64,000 nt of DNA, from positions 806,001 through 870,000 of the forward strand of contig NZ_CP018937.1 in NCBI RefSeq assembly GCF_002849695.1, read 5' to 3'. Position numbers and translations under genes: made by a program. This stretch comes from Bacteroides fragilis. Lineage in GTDB: Bacteria; Bacteroidota; Bacteroidia; Bacteroidales; Bacteroidaceae. Below are positions 48,288 to 57,834 of the stretch, piece after piece; the stretch's first letter is position 1, and each line of letters opens with the position of its first letter. Under the pieces are notes generated by a model. It searched no databases. It was not told where the DNA came from and was given only the letters and a program-made list of their open reading frames with translations.

Positions 48288-48812
48288 ATGAATATAAATG
48301 AAAAGCCCGAAATGGCGGAGAAACAGTCATGTCATTGGTATCTTGCTTTTACAGCTTCGCGGGCAGAGCAACGTGTAAAACAAGAACTGGATCAACGAAA
48401 AGTGCGGAATTATCTTCCGTTGCGGAAAATTACTTATCAATGGCAGGGTCGTCCCAAGGAAACATTGTTACCACAGATAACTCGTTGCATTCTTATCCGG
48501 GCTTCAGAATCTGATGTTTTGCAGTTGTCCGGAATACAAGGATTAATTATTCCTCAAAATATATGGGAATATCGGATACCGGAATGGCAGGTGAACAGTT
48601 ATCAATTACTGTTTTCTCATATAGATACTGCTGTGGAGTGGATACCTGATTGTCCGGAACCGGCTTCTATGGTTCGTGTCACCGGAGGTTCTTTAAATGG
48701 ACTGGTGGGCGAACTTGATACTTCGGAAACAGAAATGCGGATAATAATCCGTTTTCATACTATGGGATGTTTTCGCATAACCATACCCGGAGAGTGGATT
48801 GAAAGGCTTTAG
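48288..48812 (+). CDS. UpxY-family NusG-like transcription antiterminator
   Basis: A 174-residue NusG paralogue. NGN domain at residues ~16-115 (CHWYLAFTASRAEQRVKQELDQRKV, core WYLAFTASRAEQRVK), and a C-terminal KOW-type region (MVRVTGGSLNGLVGELD, ~130-146). UpxY proteins in Bacteroides antiterminate transcription of the capsule operon in whose leader they act; normally they are the first gene of such a locus. Here it is the last gene, 7 nt after an exporter, with no UpxZ partner. It may regulate this export operon through the leader hairpin, or a distant locus in trans. A second possible start is at 48312. Confidence 0.85.
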   Translation: MNINEKPEMAEKQSCHWYLAFTASRAEQRVKQELDQRKVRNYLPLRKITYQWQGRPKETLLPQITRCILIRASESDVLQLSGIQGLIIPQNIWEYRIPEWQVNSYQLLFSHIDTAVEWIPDCPEPASMVRVTGGSLNGLVGELDTSETEMRIIIRFHTMGCFRITIPGEWIERL

Positions 48813-48841
48813 ATATTACTTTCTCTTTTTTCATCTCAACG

Positions 48842-48876
48842 ATAATTCCTCGTCCGTTTCAGGGCGGGGAATTATT
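48842..48876 (+). terminator. Terminator of the export operon
   Basis: Imperfect 14-bp stem ATAATTCCTCGTCC/GGGCGGGGAATTAT, 6-nt loop, followed by TATTTTATTT; 30 nt after the UpxY-like stop. The remaining gap to dnaK has a -7-like TAACTTTG at 48891-48898 and short hairpins, but no CIRCE. Confidence 0.65.
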
Positions 48877-49098
48877 ATTTTATTTCCCTGTAACTTTGAC
48901 TCTTTTTCACCTTTTAGATGACATAAGAATACCAAAATCTGACTTTCTGTCAGAATCCTGTCATTTTCGATCTTACTCAACCTTTTGGCATAAGGTTTGT
49001 TTTTTTATAGTCGTCCGCTTAAGACAAACTCTTAAAGAGAGTGCGGGAATAACCGGACAAAAGAAACTGAAATAATAATAAATAAAAGAATAACGATC

Positions 49099-51018
49099 AT
49101 GGGAAAAATTATTGGTATTGACTTAGGAACTACAAACTCTTGTGTTTCTGTATTTGAAGGAAACGAACCTGTAGTAATCGCAAATAGTGAAGGTAAACGT
49201 ACAACTCCCTCCATTGTAGCATTTGTAGACGGTGGCGAACGTAAGGTGGGTGATCCTGCAAAACGTCAGGCTATCACGAATCCTACCCGTACAGTTTTCT
49301 CTATCAAACGTTTTATGGGTGAAAATTGGGATCAGGTGCAGAAAGAGATCGCACGTGTACCCTATAAAGTGGTGAAAGGTGATAATAATACTCCGCGTGT
49401 AGATATAGACGGACGCTTATATACTCCACAGGAAATTTCAGCAATGATTCTGCAGAAGATGAAGAAGACAGCTGAGGATTATCTGGGACAAGAAGTGACA
49501 GAAGCAGTAATCACTGTTCCTGCATATTTCTCTGACTCACAGCGTCAGGCCACAAAAGAAGCCGGACAAATTGCCGGTCTGGAAGTGAAACGTATTGTAA
49601 ACGAACCGACTGCAGCTGCGTTGGCCTATGGCCTTGATAAGGCTCACAAAGATATGAAGATTGCCGTATTCGACTTAGGTGGTGGTACATTCGATATCTC
49701 TATTCTGGAATTCGGTGGTGGCGTATTTGAAGTACTTTCTACAAACGGTGATACCCACCTGGGTGGTGATGACTTTGACCAGGTTATTATCGACTGGTTG
49801 GTTCAGGAATTTAAGAATGACGAAGGTGCTGACCTGACTCAGGATCCGATGGCTATGCAGCGTTTGAAAGAAGCAGCTGAAAAAGCTAAAATTGAGCTGT
49901 CTTCTTCTACAAGTACTGAAATCAACTTGCCGTATATCATGCCGGTAGGTGGTGTACCTAAGCACTTGGTTAAGACTCTGACTCGTGCTAAATTTGAATC
50001 TTTGGCTCACAATCTGATTCAGGCTTGTCTTGAACCTTGTAAGAAAGCAATGCAAGATGCTGGTTTGAGTAACTCAGATATTGATGAAGTAATTCTTGTA
50101 GGTGGTTCTTCACGTATTCCGGCTGTACAGAAGTTGGTTGAAGATTTCTTCGGTAAAACTCCTTCAAAGGGTGTTAATCCGGATGAGGTAGTAGCTGTAG
50201 GTGCCGCTGTTCAAGGTGCTGTACTGACTGACGAAATCAAAGGTGTGGTATTGTTGGATGTAACTCCGTTGTCAATGGGTATCGAAACACTGGGTGGTGT
50301 GATGACTAAATTGATTGACGCTAATACTACAATTCCTGCACGTAAGAGCGAAACATTCTCTACTGCTGCCGACAATCAGACAGAAGTTACCATTCATGTT
50401 CTGCAAGGTGAACGTCCGATGGCTGCACAAAATAAATCAATTGGTCAGTTCAATCTGACTGGCATTGCTCCGGCACGTCGTGGCGTTCCTCAGATCGAGG
50501 TTACATTTGATATTGACGCCAACGGTATCTTGAAAGTATCTGCTAAAGATAAAGCTACAGGTAAGGAACAGGCTATCCGTATCGAGGCTTCCAGCGGTTT
50601 GAGCAAAGAAGAGATCGAAAAGATGAAAGCAGAAGCTGAGGCTAATGCAGAAGCAGATAAGAAAGAACGTGAGAAGATTGACAAGTTGAATCAGGCTGAC
50701 AGTTTAATCTTCCAGACTGAGACTCAGTTGAAAGAATTGGGCGATAAGTTATCGGCAGATAAGAAAGCTCCGATAGAGGCTGCTCTTCAGAAACTGAAAG
50801 ATGCTCACAAGGCTCAGGATATGGCAACCATTGATAGCGCTATGGCCGAACTGAATACAGCATTCCAGGCTGCAAGTGCTGAAATGTATGCTCAGAGCGG
50901 TGCACAAGGTGGTGCGCAGGCTGGTCCGGATATGAACGCAGGTCAGGCTAATGCCGGACAAAATAACGGCAAACAGGACGATAACGTTCAGGATGCTGAC
51001 TTTGAGGAAGTCAAGTAA
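49099..51018 (+). CDS. dnaK: Chaperone DnaK (Hsp70)
   Basis: A 639-residue Hsp70. The ATPase domain starts [20 protein letters not shown] and contains [14 protein letters not shown] (~193) and [15 protein letters not shown] (~330); the linker is [14 protein letters not shown] (~384); the substrate domain follows, and the C-terminal tail is Gln/Gly/Ala-rich ending DADFEEVK, the conserved EEVK motif. Monocistronic here (no grpE or dnaJ adjacent). Partner of ClpB encoded at 30699. Confidence 0.98.
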   Translation: MGKIIGIDLGTTNSCVSVFEGNEPVVIANSEGKRTTPSIVAFVDGGERKVGDPAKRQAITNPTRTVFSIKRFMGENWDQVQKEIARVPYKVVKGDNNTPRVDIDGRLYTPQEISAMILQKMKKTAEDYLGQEVTEAVITVPAYFSDSQRQATKEAGQIAGLEVKRIVNEPTAAALAYGLDKAHKDMKIAVFDLGGGTFDISILEFGGGVFEVLSTNGDTHLGGDDFDQVIIDWLVQEFKNDEGADLTQDPMAMQRLKEAAEKAKIELSSSTSTEINLPYIMPVGGVPKHLVKTLTRAKFESLAHNLIQACLEPCKKAMQDAGLSNSDIDEVILVGGSSRIPAVQKLVEDFFGKTPSKGVNPDEVVAVGAAVQGAVLTDEIKGVVLLDVTPLSMGIETLGGVMTKLIDANTTIPARKSETFSTAADNQTEVTIHVLQGERPMAAQNKSIGQFNLTGIAPARRGVPQIEVTFDIDANGILKVSAKDKATGKEQAIRIEASSGLSKEEIEKMKAEAEANAEADKKEREKIDKLNQADSLIFQTETQLKELGDKLSADKKAPIEAALQKLKDAHKAQDMATIDSAMAELNTAFQAASAEMYAQSGAQGGAQAGPDMNAGQANAGQNNGKQDDNVQDADFEEVK

Positions 51019-51048
51019 GTAAGTTCTAAACAATAGGTCTACATATAG

Positions 51049-51086
51049 AAGGCCGCTGCAAGACGAGTGCTTGTGGCGGCCTTTAT
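51049..51086 (+). terminator. Terminator after dnaK
   Basis: A 14-bp stem (AAGGCCGCTGCAAG, two wobble/mismatch positions), 7-nt loop, then TATTTGTTT. 31 nt after the dnaK stop. Confidence 0.7.
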
Positions 51087-51170
51087 TTGTTTGAACTAAT
51101 TTTAACTATTCCGGTGAAACCAAGCAATCTCCGGATTGTTGTACTCTGCAACGGTATAACGGACGGAGAT

Positions 51171-52721
51171 ATGTTTGGAAAATCAGGTGATTTAGAGGAT
51201 ATGAGGAAATGGCGGGTATGGAAGCTGAAATTGATAGATGCCCGTCTTTATTTTGTCAGTATATTCGTGGGATTGTTGACAGGGCTTGTTGCTGTACCCT
51301 ATCACTATCTGTTACAATTCTTTTTTAATACTCGTAGAAACTTTTTTGATTCACAGCCACATTGGTATTGGCATATTCCTATCTTTTTGTCTTTATGGGG
51401 TATCCTCTTATTTGTGATGTGGTTGGTGAAAAAGATGCCGTTGATCACCGGTGGGGGGATTCCTCAAACCCGTGGAGTGATTAACGGACGTATCTCCTAC
51501 AAGCATCCTTTTATAGAGTTAATATCTAAGTTTGTGGGAGGAGTGTTGGCGTTGAGTGCCGGTTTGTCTTTGGGACGTGAGGGACCCTCCGTGCAGATCG
51601 GCTCTTATATCGGTTGTCTGGTGTCTAAATGGGGAAGAGTGCTTGCCGGTGAACGAAAACAACTGCTTGCCGCCGGTGCAGGTGCCGGATTGGCTGCTGC
51701 TTTTGCCGCTCCCTTGGCTTCTTCGTTATTGGTCATTGAGTCTATCGAACGTTTTGATGCACCTAAGACCGCCATAACCACTTTGCTCGCCGGAGTGGTG
51801 GCAGGTGGTGTGGCGAGTATGATCTTTCCCATTAACCCTTATTTCCAGATTGACGCTATTTCTCCCGGACTGGTTTTTTCTTCACAAGTCAAATTGTTCT
51901 TATTGCTGGCTGCGGTAATTTCCGTATCCGGTAAGATTTATTCGGTTATTACAGTTTGGTTTAAGCGACTTTATCCGGCCATCAAGCATCCGGCTTATGT
52001 GAAGATGCTCTATTTGTTGTTTATTGCTTATTTAATATCACTCACGGAAGTGAATCTGACCGGTGGAGGTGAACAATTTTTATTGGAGCAGGCGATGCAT
52101 GCTGACACCCATATTATGTGGATTGTAGGTATGATGATTCTGCATTTTGTTTTTAGTGTGCTTTCGTTTTCTTCCGGATTGCCGGGAGGAAGTTTTATTC
52201 CCACTCTGGTTACCGGGGGACTGATCGGGCAGATCGTTGCTTTGATCCTGGTACGTCAGGGCATTATCGGATACGAAAATATCAGCTATGTCATGCTGAT
52301 ATGTATGTCTGCTTTTTTGGTTGCGGTGATCCGGACTCCTTTGACAGCAATCGTTTTGATTACTGAGATCACCGGACATCTGGAGGTTTTCTACCCCTCC
52401 ATTGTTGTGGGAGGGCTGACCTACTATTTTACGGAGATGTTGCAGATCCAGCCGTTTAATGTGACACTTTATGATGACATGATCAGTTCTCCTGACTTTC
52501 AGGAGGAGAAGCGCTATACTCTTTCTGTCGAAGTGATGAGTGGTTCATATTTTGATGGAAAGACGGTAAGCGAATTACTATTGCCGGAACGTTGTGAGAT
52601 TATCAATATACACCGTGATCGGAAAGATATACCCCGGCAAAGCAAAAACTTGTTCCGGGGGACCAGGTGCAGATCGAGATGGATGCACAAGATATTGAAA
52701 AATTATACGAACCTTTGGTAA
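51171..52721 (+). CDS. ClC-family chloride channel/antiporter, C-terminus frameshifted
   Basis: A 516-residue ClC protein starting at 51171 (MFGKSGDLEDMRKW; GGAG ribosome site). ClC signatures: GGGIPQTRGV (~107), LGREGPSVQIG (~151) with the gating-region Glu, and SGLPGGSFIPTLVTGG (~350). After the membrane part begins a cytosolic RCK_C/TrkA-C-like domain (FNVTLYDDMIS..RYTLSVEVMSGSYFDGKTVSELLLPERCEI, in part). At about 52631 the frame shifts: the +0 frame ends in a basic, unrelated tail (IPRQSKNLFRG...YTNLW), while the adjacent frame reads TPAKQKLVPGDQVQIEMDA and continues to a TGA at 52739-52741. A lost base in ATACCCC explains this; the last ~37 residues are replaced. Confidence 0.88.
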   Translation: MFGKSGDLEDMRKWRVWKLKLIDARLYFVSIFVGLLTGLVAVPYHYLLQFFFNTRRNFFDSQPHWYWHIPIFLSLWGILLFVMWLVKKMPLITGGGIPQTRGVINGRISYKHPFIELISKFVGGVLALSAGLSLGREGPSVQIGSYIGCLVSKWGRVLAGERKQLLAAGAGAGLAAAFAAPLASSLLVIESIERFDAPKTAITTLLAGVVAGGVASMIFPINPYFQIDAISPGLVFSSQVKLFLLLAAVISVSGKIYSVITVWFKRLYPAIKHPAYVKMLYLLFIAYLISLTEVNLTGGGEQFLLEQAMHADTHIMWIVGMMILHFVFSVLSFSSGLPGGSFIPTLVTGGLIGQIVALILVRQGIIGYENISYVMLICMSAFLVAVIRTPLTAIVLITEITGHLEVFYPSIVVGGLTYYFTEMLQIQPFNVTLYDDMISSPDFQEEKRYTLSVEVMSGSYFDGKTVSELLLPERCEIINIHRDRKDIPRQSKNLFRGTRCRSRWMHKILKNYTNLW

Positions 52722-52734
52722 GTATGGCCAATAT

Positions 52735-53571
52735 CTATTGAGCTTGTTCTCTCAGCCAGGCTATTTCTTCGGGCCACAGTGCTTCGTCAATGGTCTCCAG
52801 AATCAACGGCATATTGTCGAAACGGGGATCTTTCATTAGTTTCTCAAAGAAAGCGAAACCAATTAATCCCTTACCGATGCTGTCGTGACGATCTACTCGA
52901 CTACCTAATTCTTTTTTGGAATCATTGAGGTGCATCCCCCGCAGATATTCAAATCCGACTACTTCACCGAATTCTCCGAAGACATTATCATAATCATTCA
53001 GAAAGTCATAACCGGCTGTAAAAGTGTGGCAGGTGTCCAGACAAACCCCTACACGGCTTTTATCCTCCACGCGGTCGATGATGTACTTCAGCTGCCAGAA
53101 TTCATTTCCCAGGTTGCTTCCTTGTCCGGCAGTATTTTCAATAACGGCAGTTACTCCTTGGGTCTTTTCCAAAGTCAGATTGATGCTTTCTGCGATCCGA
53201 TCCAGACATTCTTCCACCGGTATCTTGTTGAGGTGGCTGCCGGGATGGAAGTTCAGCAGTTTCAGTCCCAATTGTTCGCAACGTTGCATTTCGTCAAGGA
53301 AGGCAGCCCGGCTTTTGGACAGTCCCTCTTCTTCGGGATGTCCCAGGTTTATCAGGTAACTATCGTGCGGGAGAATGTATTCGGGGGCGAAGCCGAATTT
53401 CTCACAATTTTCTTTGAAGAGACGGATACTATCTTCGGTTAGTGGCTTACTGACCCACTGGCGTTGATTTTTAGTAAAGAGGGCAAATGCGTTGGCCCCG
53501 ATTTCGTGTGCATTGACAGGAGCGAACTCAACGCCTCCTGATGCACTGACATGTGCTCCGATATATTTCAT
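52735..53571 (-). CDS. nfo: Deoxyribonuclease IV (endonuclease IV)
   Basis: A 278-residue AP endonuclease of base-excision repair, TIM barrel with three zinc ions. Motifs: [25 protein letters not shown] (~68), [11 protein letters not shown] (~103), [13 protein letters not shown] (~140), [14 protein letters not shown] (~176), [16 protein letters not shown] (~213) and PLILET (~257), which include the metal ligands. Full length. It converges with the ClC gene; the ancestral ClC stop would overlap its 3' end by 7 nt. A -7 box TATCTTTG (minus, 53594-53601) lies upstream. Confidence 0.96.
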   Translation of the reverse strand: MKYIGAHVSASGGVEFAPVNAHEIGANAFALFTKNQRQWVSKPLTEDSIRLFKENCEKFGFAPEYILPHDSYLINLGHPEEEGLSKSRAAFLDEMQRCEQLGLKLLNFHPGSHLNKIPVEECLDRIAESINLTLEKTQGVTAVIENTAGQGSNLGNEFWQLKYIIDRVEDKSRVGVCLDTCHTFTAGYDFLNDYDNVFGEFGEVVGFEYLRGMHLNDSKKELGSRVDRHDSIGKGLIGFAFFEKLMKDPRFDNMPLILETIDEALWPEEIAWLREQAQ

Positions 53572-53593
53572 ATTCTTTTCTTTGATTCATATG

Positions 53594-53601
53594 CAAAGAT
53601 A
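53594..53601 (-). promoter_or_regulatory. -7 element for nfo
   Basis: TATCTTTG on the minus strand, 22 nt before the nfo start; no -33 box at the expected spacing. Confidence 0.45.
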
Positions 53602-53622
53602 ACATTTCCGTAACAATATATG

Positions 53623-53679
53623 TTTTGCCCCATAACAATATATGTAATGAGTGATTACATATATTGTTATGGGGCAAAA
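53623..53679 (-). terminator. 26-bp perfect hairpin after trpB2
   Basis: Arms 53623-53648 and 53654-53679 are fully complementary over 26 bp with loop GAGTG; the sequence TAACAATATATG also occurs a third time just outside at about 53610. It lies 21 nt past the trpB2 stop and separates it from nfo. Confidence 0.75.
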
Positions 53680-53699
53680 GCTCTGATGGTATCCGACGG

Positions 53700-55067
53700 T
53701 TAAGCCAGATTGCCTATTTCATCCAGATTCTTTTGGATATCATCATCTGTAAGCGAATAGTTTACCAAGTCACCGGACAGGTATTTGTCATACGAAGCCA
53801 TATCGATCAGTCCGTGACCGGACAGGTTGAACAGAATCACTTTCTCTTCTCCGCTTTCTTTGCATTTGTTTGCCTCACGGATGGCGGCTGCGATGGCGTG
53901 GCAAGATTCCGGAGCAGGAATAATACCTTCAACCTGTGCGAACAGGCATCCGGCTTCGAAAGATTCCAGTTGGCTGATATCGACAGCTTCCATCAGTTTG
54001 TCTTTGAGGAGTTGCGAAACGATCACTCCTGCACCGTGGTAGCGAAGTCCGCCGGCGTGGATGTTGGCCGGAGCAAAGTTGTGCCCCAATGTAAACATAG
54101 GCAACAGTGGGGTATATCCTGCTTCGTCGCCGAAGTCGTATTGAAACTTACCGCGGGTCAGCTTCGGGCAAGATGCCGGTTCGGCAGCAATGAAGCGTGT
54201 TTTTTTACCTTCAAGGATGTTATGGCGCATGAATGGGAACGCGATGCCACCGAAGTTGGAACCACCACCAAAGCATGCGATCACCATATCGGGATATTCA
54301 CCTGCCATTGCCATTTGTTTTTCAGCTTCCAGGCCGATCACGGTCTGGTGCAGGGTGACATGGCTCAGAACGGAACCTAATGTATATTTACAGTTTGGAG
54401 TAGTTTGAGCCAGTTCGATGGCTTCAGAGATGGCGGTACCCAATGAGCCTTGATGATTCGGGTGTGCAGTCAGAATATCTTTTCCTGCACGGGTCGACAT
54501 CGAAGGGGAAGGAGTCACCTGGGCACCATAGGTCTGCATGATGCTACGGCGGTAAGGTTTCTGCTCATAACTGATTTTCACTTGATAAACGGCTGCTTCC
54601 AAACCGAAAAGTTTGGCGGCGTAAGCCAGGGAAGCTCCCCATTGTCCGGCACCGGTTTCAGTTGTTACATTCTGTACACCTTCTTTTTTACAATAATAAG
54701 CTTGTGGAATGGCCGAGTTCAATTTGTGCGAACCCATCGGGCTGACACTTTCATTCTTGAAATAAATATGTGCCGGTGTGCCTAATGCTTTTTCCAGCCC
54801 ATAGGCACGGACCAATGGAGTACTGCGGTAATATTTGTACATTTCACGAACCTCTTCCGGTATTTCTATCCATTGGTCGGTTTGGTTCAGTTCCTGGCGG
54901 CAAAGCTCTTCCGCGAAGATCGGATACAGATCTTCTGCCTTTAATGGCTGTTTGGTTCCCGGATGCAACGGGGGCATCGGCTTGTTCACCATGTCGGCTT
55001 GTATGTTGTACCAGTAATGCGGAATTTCTTCTTCAGGCAGTATGTACCTTTTTTTCTTGTCGCTCAT
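53700..55067 (-). CDS. trpB: TrpB2-type tryptophan synthase beta chain-like PLP enzyme
   Basis: A 455-residue PLP enzyme of the TrpB2 clade, longer than canonical TrpB and acting without a TrpA partner in many organisms. PLP Lys115 is in SPMGSHKLNSA; the substrate loop is ETGAGQWGASLAYAAKLFG (~137) and the phosphate-binding loop ACFGGGSNFGG (~265). It probably makes tryptophan from indole and serine (or phosphoserine), allowing use of free indole in the gut; that is inference. Transcribed alone; -7 box TACTTTTG on the minus strand near 55097-55104. Confidence 0.92.
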   Translation of the reverse strand: MSDKKKRYILPEEEIPHYWYNIQADMVNKPMPPLHPGTKQPLKAEDLYPIFAEELCRQELNQTDQWIEIPEEVREMYKYYRSTPLVRAYGLEKALGTPAHIYFKNESVSPMGSHKLNSAIPQAYYCKKEGVQNVTTETGAGQWGASLAYAAKLFGLEAAVYQVKISYEQKPYRRSIMQTYGAQVTPSPSMSTRAGKDILTAHPNHQGSLGTAISEAIELAQTTPNCKYTLGSVLSHVTLHQTVIGLEAEKQMAMAGEYPDMVIACFGGGSNFGGIAFPFMRHNILEGKKTRFIAAEPASCPKLTRGKFQYDFGDEAGYTPLLPMFTLGHNFAPANIHAGGLRYHGAGVIVSQLLKDKLMEAVDISQLESFEAGCLFAQVEGIIPAPESCHAIAAAIREANKCKESGEEKVILFNLSGHGLIDMASYDKYLSGDLVNYSLTDDDIQKNLDEIGNLA

Positions 55068-55202
55068 AATATTGTAGTTATTTGATTATTCTGATGCCAA
55101 AAGTAAGTATAATTTTTAAGAATTATATGATTTCAGCAACAAAGAATCGGATATGTTTGTTATTTTAGTTAAGTTTGTGCGACTCTATTAATATGCAATC
55201 CG

Positions 55203-57038
55203 ATGAAGATTTATCATAAATTCTTTTTGTACCAGAATAAATTGTTGCAGCCTTACGTACGACTTTTGTTACGATTAATGGCAATTATCACCTATCTGGC
55301 TTCCATCATGCTGATAGTCGGAGTGATTTACGAACATGGCTTTACGCTCTCTGCCCATGAAGTTACGAAAATACATCTTCTTTATAAGACGGTTTGGATT
55401 ATATTCCTGATCGACGTTACGCTGCATATCCTGCTTGAATATAGAGATACGAAAAAGAATTTCCGGAAGTTGGCCTGGATACTGAGCTGGTTACTGTATC
55501 TGACTTTGATTCCTGTTATCTTCCATCGGCCCGAGGAGGGAGGGGCTATTCTGCATCTGTGGGAATTCCTGCACGGTTACTTTTACCATATTGTCTTACT
55601 GTTGCTTTTCTCCTTACTGAATTTGTCTAATGGGCTGGTACGATTGTTGGGCAGGAGAACCAATCCTTCTTTGATTCTGGCTGTCAGCTTCCTGGTGATT
55701 ATATTTATCGGATCGGGGCTGTTGATGTTGCCTCGTTGTACTGTGGAGGGGGTTACCTTATCGTGGGTCGACGCGTTGTTTACTTCTACCAGTGCCGTCT
55801 GCGTAACCGGGTTGGTTCCCGTTGACGTATCCGCTACTTTTACGCCGGCCGGACTGACAGTTATCATTCTTTTGATTCAGATCGGTGGTCTGGGAGTGAT
55901 GACACTGACCAGTTTCTTTGCCATGTTCTTCATGGGAAATACTTCTTTGTACAATCAGTTGGTCGTACGTGATATGGTAAGTTCCAATTCATTGGGGTCG
56001 TTATTCTCTACTTTATTGTATATATTAGGTTTTACATTGGTCATTGAGGGGATAGGCATGCTCTCTATCTGGTTCAGTATACATGGTACGCTGGGGATGG
56101 ATGTTCAGGATGAACTGGCTTTTTCTGCCTTTCATTCCATCTCTGCCTTTTGTAATGCCGGATTTTCTACGTTGCCCGGTAATTTAGGCAATCCGATGAT
56201 TATGACCCAGCATAACTGGCTGTATATAACCGTGTCTTTCCTGATTATTTTTGGTGGAATCGGATTTCCGATTCTGGTTAATTTTAAAGATATTATAGTT
56301 TACCATGCCCGTCGTTTCTGGCGTCTGATCCGTACCCGCCAGTGGGACAATCATCAGGTACATCATCTGTTCAATCTCAATACTAAGATTGTATTGATAA
56401 TGACTGTTCTGCTACTGGTTTTCGGAACGCTTGCCATTGCTTTTTTCGAGTGGGATCATTCGTTTGCAGGCATGTCGGTTGCCGATAAGTGGACACAGGC
56501 TTTCTTCAATGCCACTTGCCCCCGAACCGCCGGATTCAGCAGTGTAGACCTGACTTCACTGAGCATACAAACCATCATGCTTTATATAGTCCTGATGTGG
56601 ATCGGTGGTGCGGCACAGTCCACAGCCGGTGGTGTGAAAGTAAATGCTTTTGCTGTTGCCTCACTCAACCTGATCGCTGTGCTGAGAGGAACCGAAAGAG
56701 TGGAGGTATTTGGCCGTGAGTTGTCACATGACTCCATCCGACGTTCCAATGCTGCGGTAGTCGTTTCTTTGGGAATCTTGTTTGTGTTTGTCTTTATTCT
56801 GAGCATACTGGAACCCAAGATGTCTATCATGACCCTGACGTTTGAATGTGTGTCGGCTTTAAGTACGGTCGGCTCCAGTCTGAATGCCACTCCTTTGCTG
56901 TGTGATGAAAGTAAGTTGCTGGTATCTCTGCTTATGTTTATCGGCCGTGTAGGATTTATCACTCTGGTGCTGGGCATCGTGAAACAGAAAAAGAATACAA
57001 AATACCGTTATCCGAGCGATAACATTATCATAAACTAA
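55203..57038 (+). CDS. trkH: Trk-type potassium uptake channel TrkH/KtrB
   Basis: A 611-residue inner-membrane protein with an N-terminal extension of four helices (~1-140) before the TrkH/KtrB core. The four selectivity-filter loops are recognisable: FTSTSAVCVTGLVPVD (~198), FHSISAFCNAGFSTL (~311), NATCPRTAGFSSVDL (~438) and FECVSALSTVGSSLN (~555), each with the conserved Gly. It imports K+ and is regulated by the TrkA-type protein encoded 15 nt downstream. Confidence 0.94.
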   Translation: MKIYHKFFLYQNKLLQPYVRLLLRLMAIITYLASIMLIVGVIYEHGFTLSAHEVTKIHLLYKTVWIIFLIDVTLHILLEYRDTKKNFRKLAWILSWLLYLTLIPVIFHRPEEGGAILHLWEFLHGYFYHIVLLLLFSLLNLSNGLVRLLGRRTNPSLILAVSFLVIIFIGSGLLMLPRCTVEGVTLSWVDALFTSTSAVCVTGLVPVDVSATFTPAGLTVIILLIQIGGLGVMTLTSFFAMFFMGNTSLYNQLVVRDMVSSNSLGSLFSTLLYILGFTLVIEGIGMLSIWFSIHGTLGMDVQDELAFSAFHSISAFCNAGFSTLPGNLGNPMIMTQHNWLYITVSFLIIFGGIGFPILVNFKDIIVYHARRFWRLIRTRQWDNHQVHHLFNLNTKIVLIMTVLLLVFGTLAIAFFEWDHSFAGMSVADKWTQAFFNATCPRTAGFSSVDLTSLSIQTIMLYIVLMWIGGAAQSTAGGVKVNAFAVASLNLIAVLRGTERVEVFGRELSHDSIRRSNAAVVVSLGILFVFVFILSILEPKMSIMTLTFECVSALSTVGSSLNATPLLCDESKLLVSLLMFIGRVGFITLVLGIVKQKKNTKYRYPSDNIIIN

Positions 57039-57053
57039 TCAGTTGAATTTATT

Positions 57054-57740
57054 ATGAAATACATTATTATTGGTCTTGGAAACTACGGTCATGTGCTGGC
57101 TGAGGAACTTTCCGCCTTAGGGCACGAGGTGATAGGGGCCGATTTGGACGAAGGACGGGTAGATAGCATAAAAGATAAGATTGCCACTGCCTTTGTAATC
57201 GATGCGACGGACGAGCAGTCTCTTTCCGTTTTGCCTCTTAACAGTGTTGATATGGTGATTGTTGCCATTGGTGAGAATTTCGGAGCTTCAATCCGCGTGG
57301 TGGCTATGTTGAAGCAAAAGCAGGTGCAACATATTTATGCACGTGCCATCGACGGAGTACACAAAGCAGTGCTTGAAGCATTTGGACTGGAGAAGATACT
57401 GACTCCGGAAGAAGATGCCGCCCGAAGTTTGGTGCAGTTGCTGGATTTTGGTACAAAGATGGAAACTTTCCGGATAGATTCGGAATACTATGTAGTCAAA
57501 TTCAATGTTCCCGAGAAATTTGTAGGCTATTTTGTCAATGAGTTAAATCTGGATGAAGAGTTTCATTTAAAGCTGATAGGACTGAAACGCTCCAATACCA
57601 TCAAGAACTGCTTGGGCATTTCGTTGGTAGAGCACAAGATAGTGAACGAATTGCCCGAGAATGCCAAGATTCGTCCGGATGACGTATTGGTATGCTACGG
57701 TAAATATAATGATTTCCAGAAATTGTGGAAGGCATTGTGA
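57054..57740 (+). CDS. trkA: TrkA/KtrA-type potassium uptake regulatory subunit
   Basis: A 228-residue cytosolic RCK protein that binds NAD(H)/ATP and gates TrkH. RCK_N domain with IIIGLGNYGHVLAEELSALGHEVIGAD, of which the Rossmann core is GLGNYG at residues 6-11, and ATDEQSL; RCK_C domain at ~140-228 (NLDEEFHLKLIGLKR, IRPDDVLVCYG). One RCK pair, i.e. KtrA-sized rather than the doubled E. coli TrkA. Operon with trkH. Confidence 0.94.
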   Translation: MKYIIIGLGNYGHVLAEELSALGHEVIGADLDEGRVDSIKDKIATAFVIDATDEQSLSVLPLNSVDMVIVAIGENFGASIRVVAMLKQKQVQHIYARAIDGVHKAVLEAFGLEKILTPEEDAARSLVQLLDFGTKMETFRIDSEYYVVKFNVPEKFVGYFVNELNLDEEFHLKLIGLKRSNTIKNCLGISLVEHKIVNELPENAKIRPDDVLVCYGKYNDFQKLWKAL

Positions 57741-57779
57741 TAGACAAATAACGGAAGACGACGAATCATTGATATAAAA

Positions 57780-57818
57780 ATGCGCCATAAATGTTATTGT
57801 CTAACATTTAAGGCGCAT
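57780..57818. terminator. Bidirectional terminator between trkA and katA
   Basis: A 17-nt arm ATGCGCCATAAATGTTA with its near-perfect complement (one A-A mismatch), loop TTGTC; lies between convergent genes, with A/T runs on both sides. Confidence 0.8.
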
Positions 57819-57834
57819 ATAAAAAGAGGGAAAA

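Noticed and set aside
48900..49098. CIRCE heat-shock element before dnaK
   Set aside because: No TTAGCACTC-N9-GAGTGCTAA repeat; only short weak hairpins are present.
52619..52640. Programmed -1 frameshift in the ClC gene
   Set aside because: The bases around ATACCCC do not form an X-XXY-YYZ slippery heptamer in the reading frame and no downstream stimulator is evident; a lost base is simpler.
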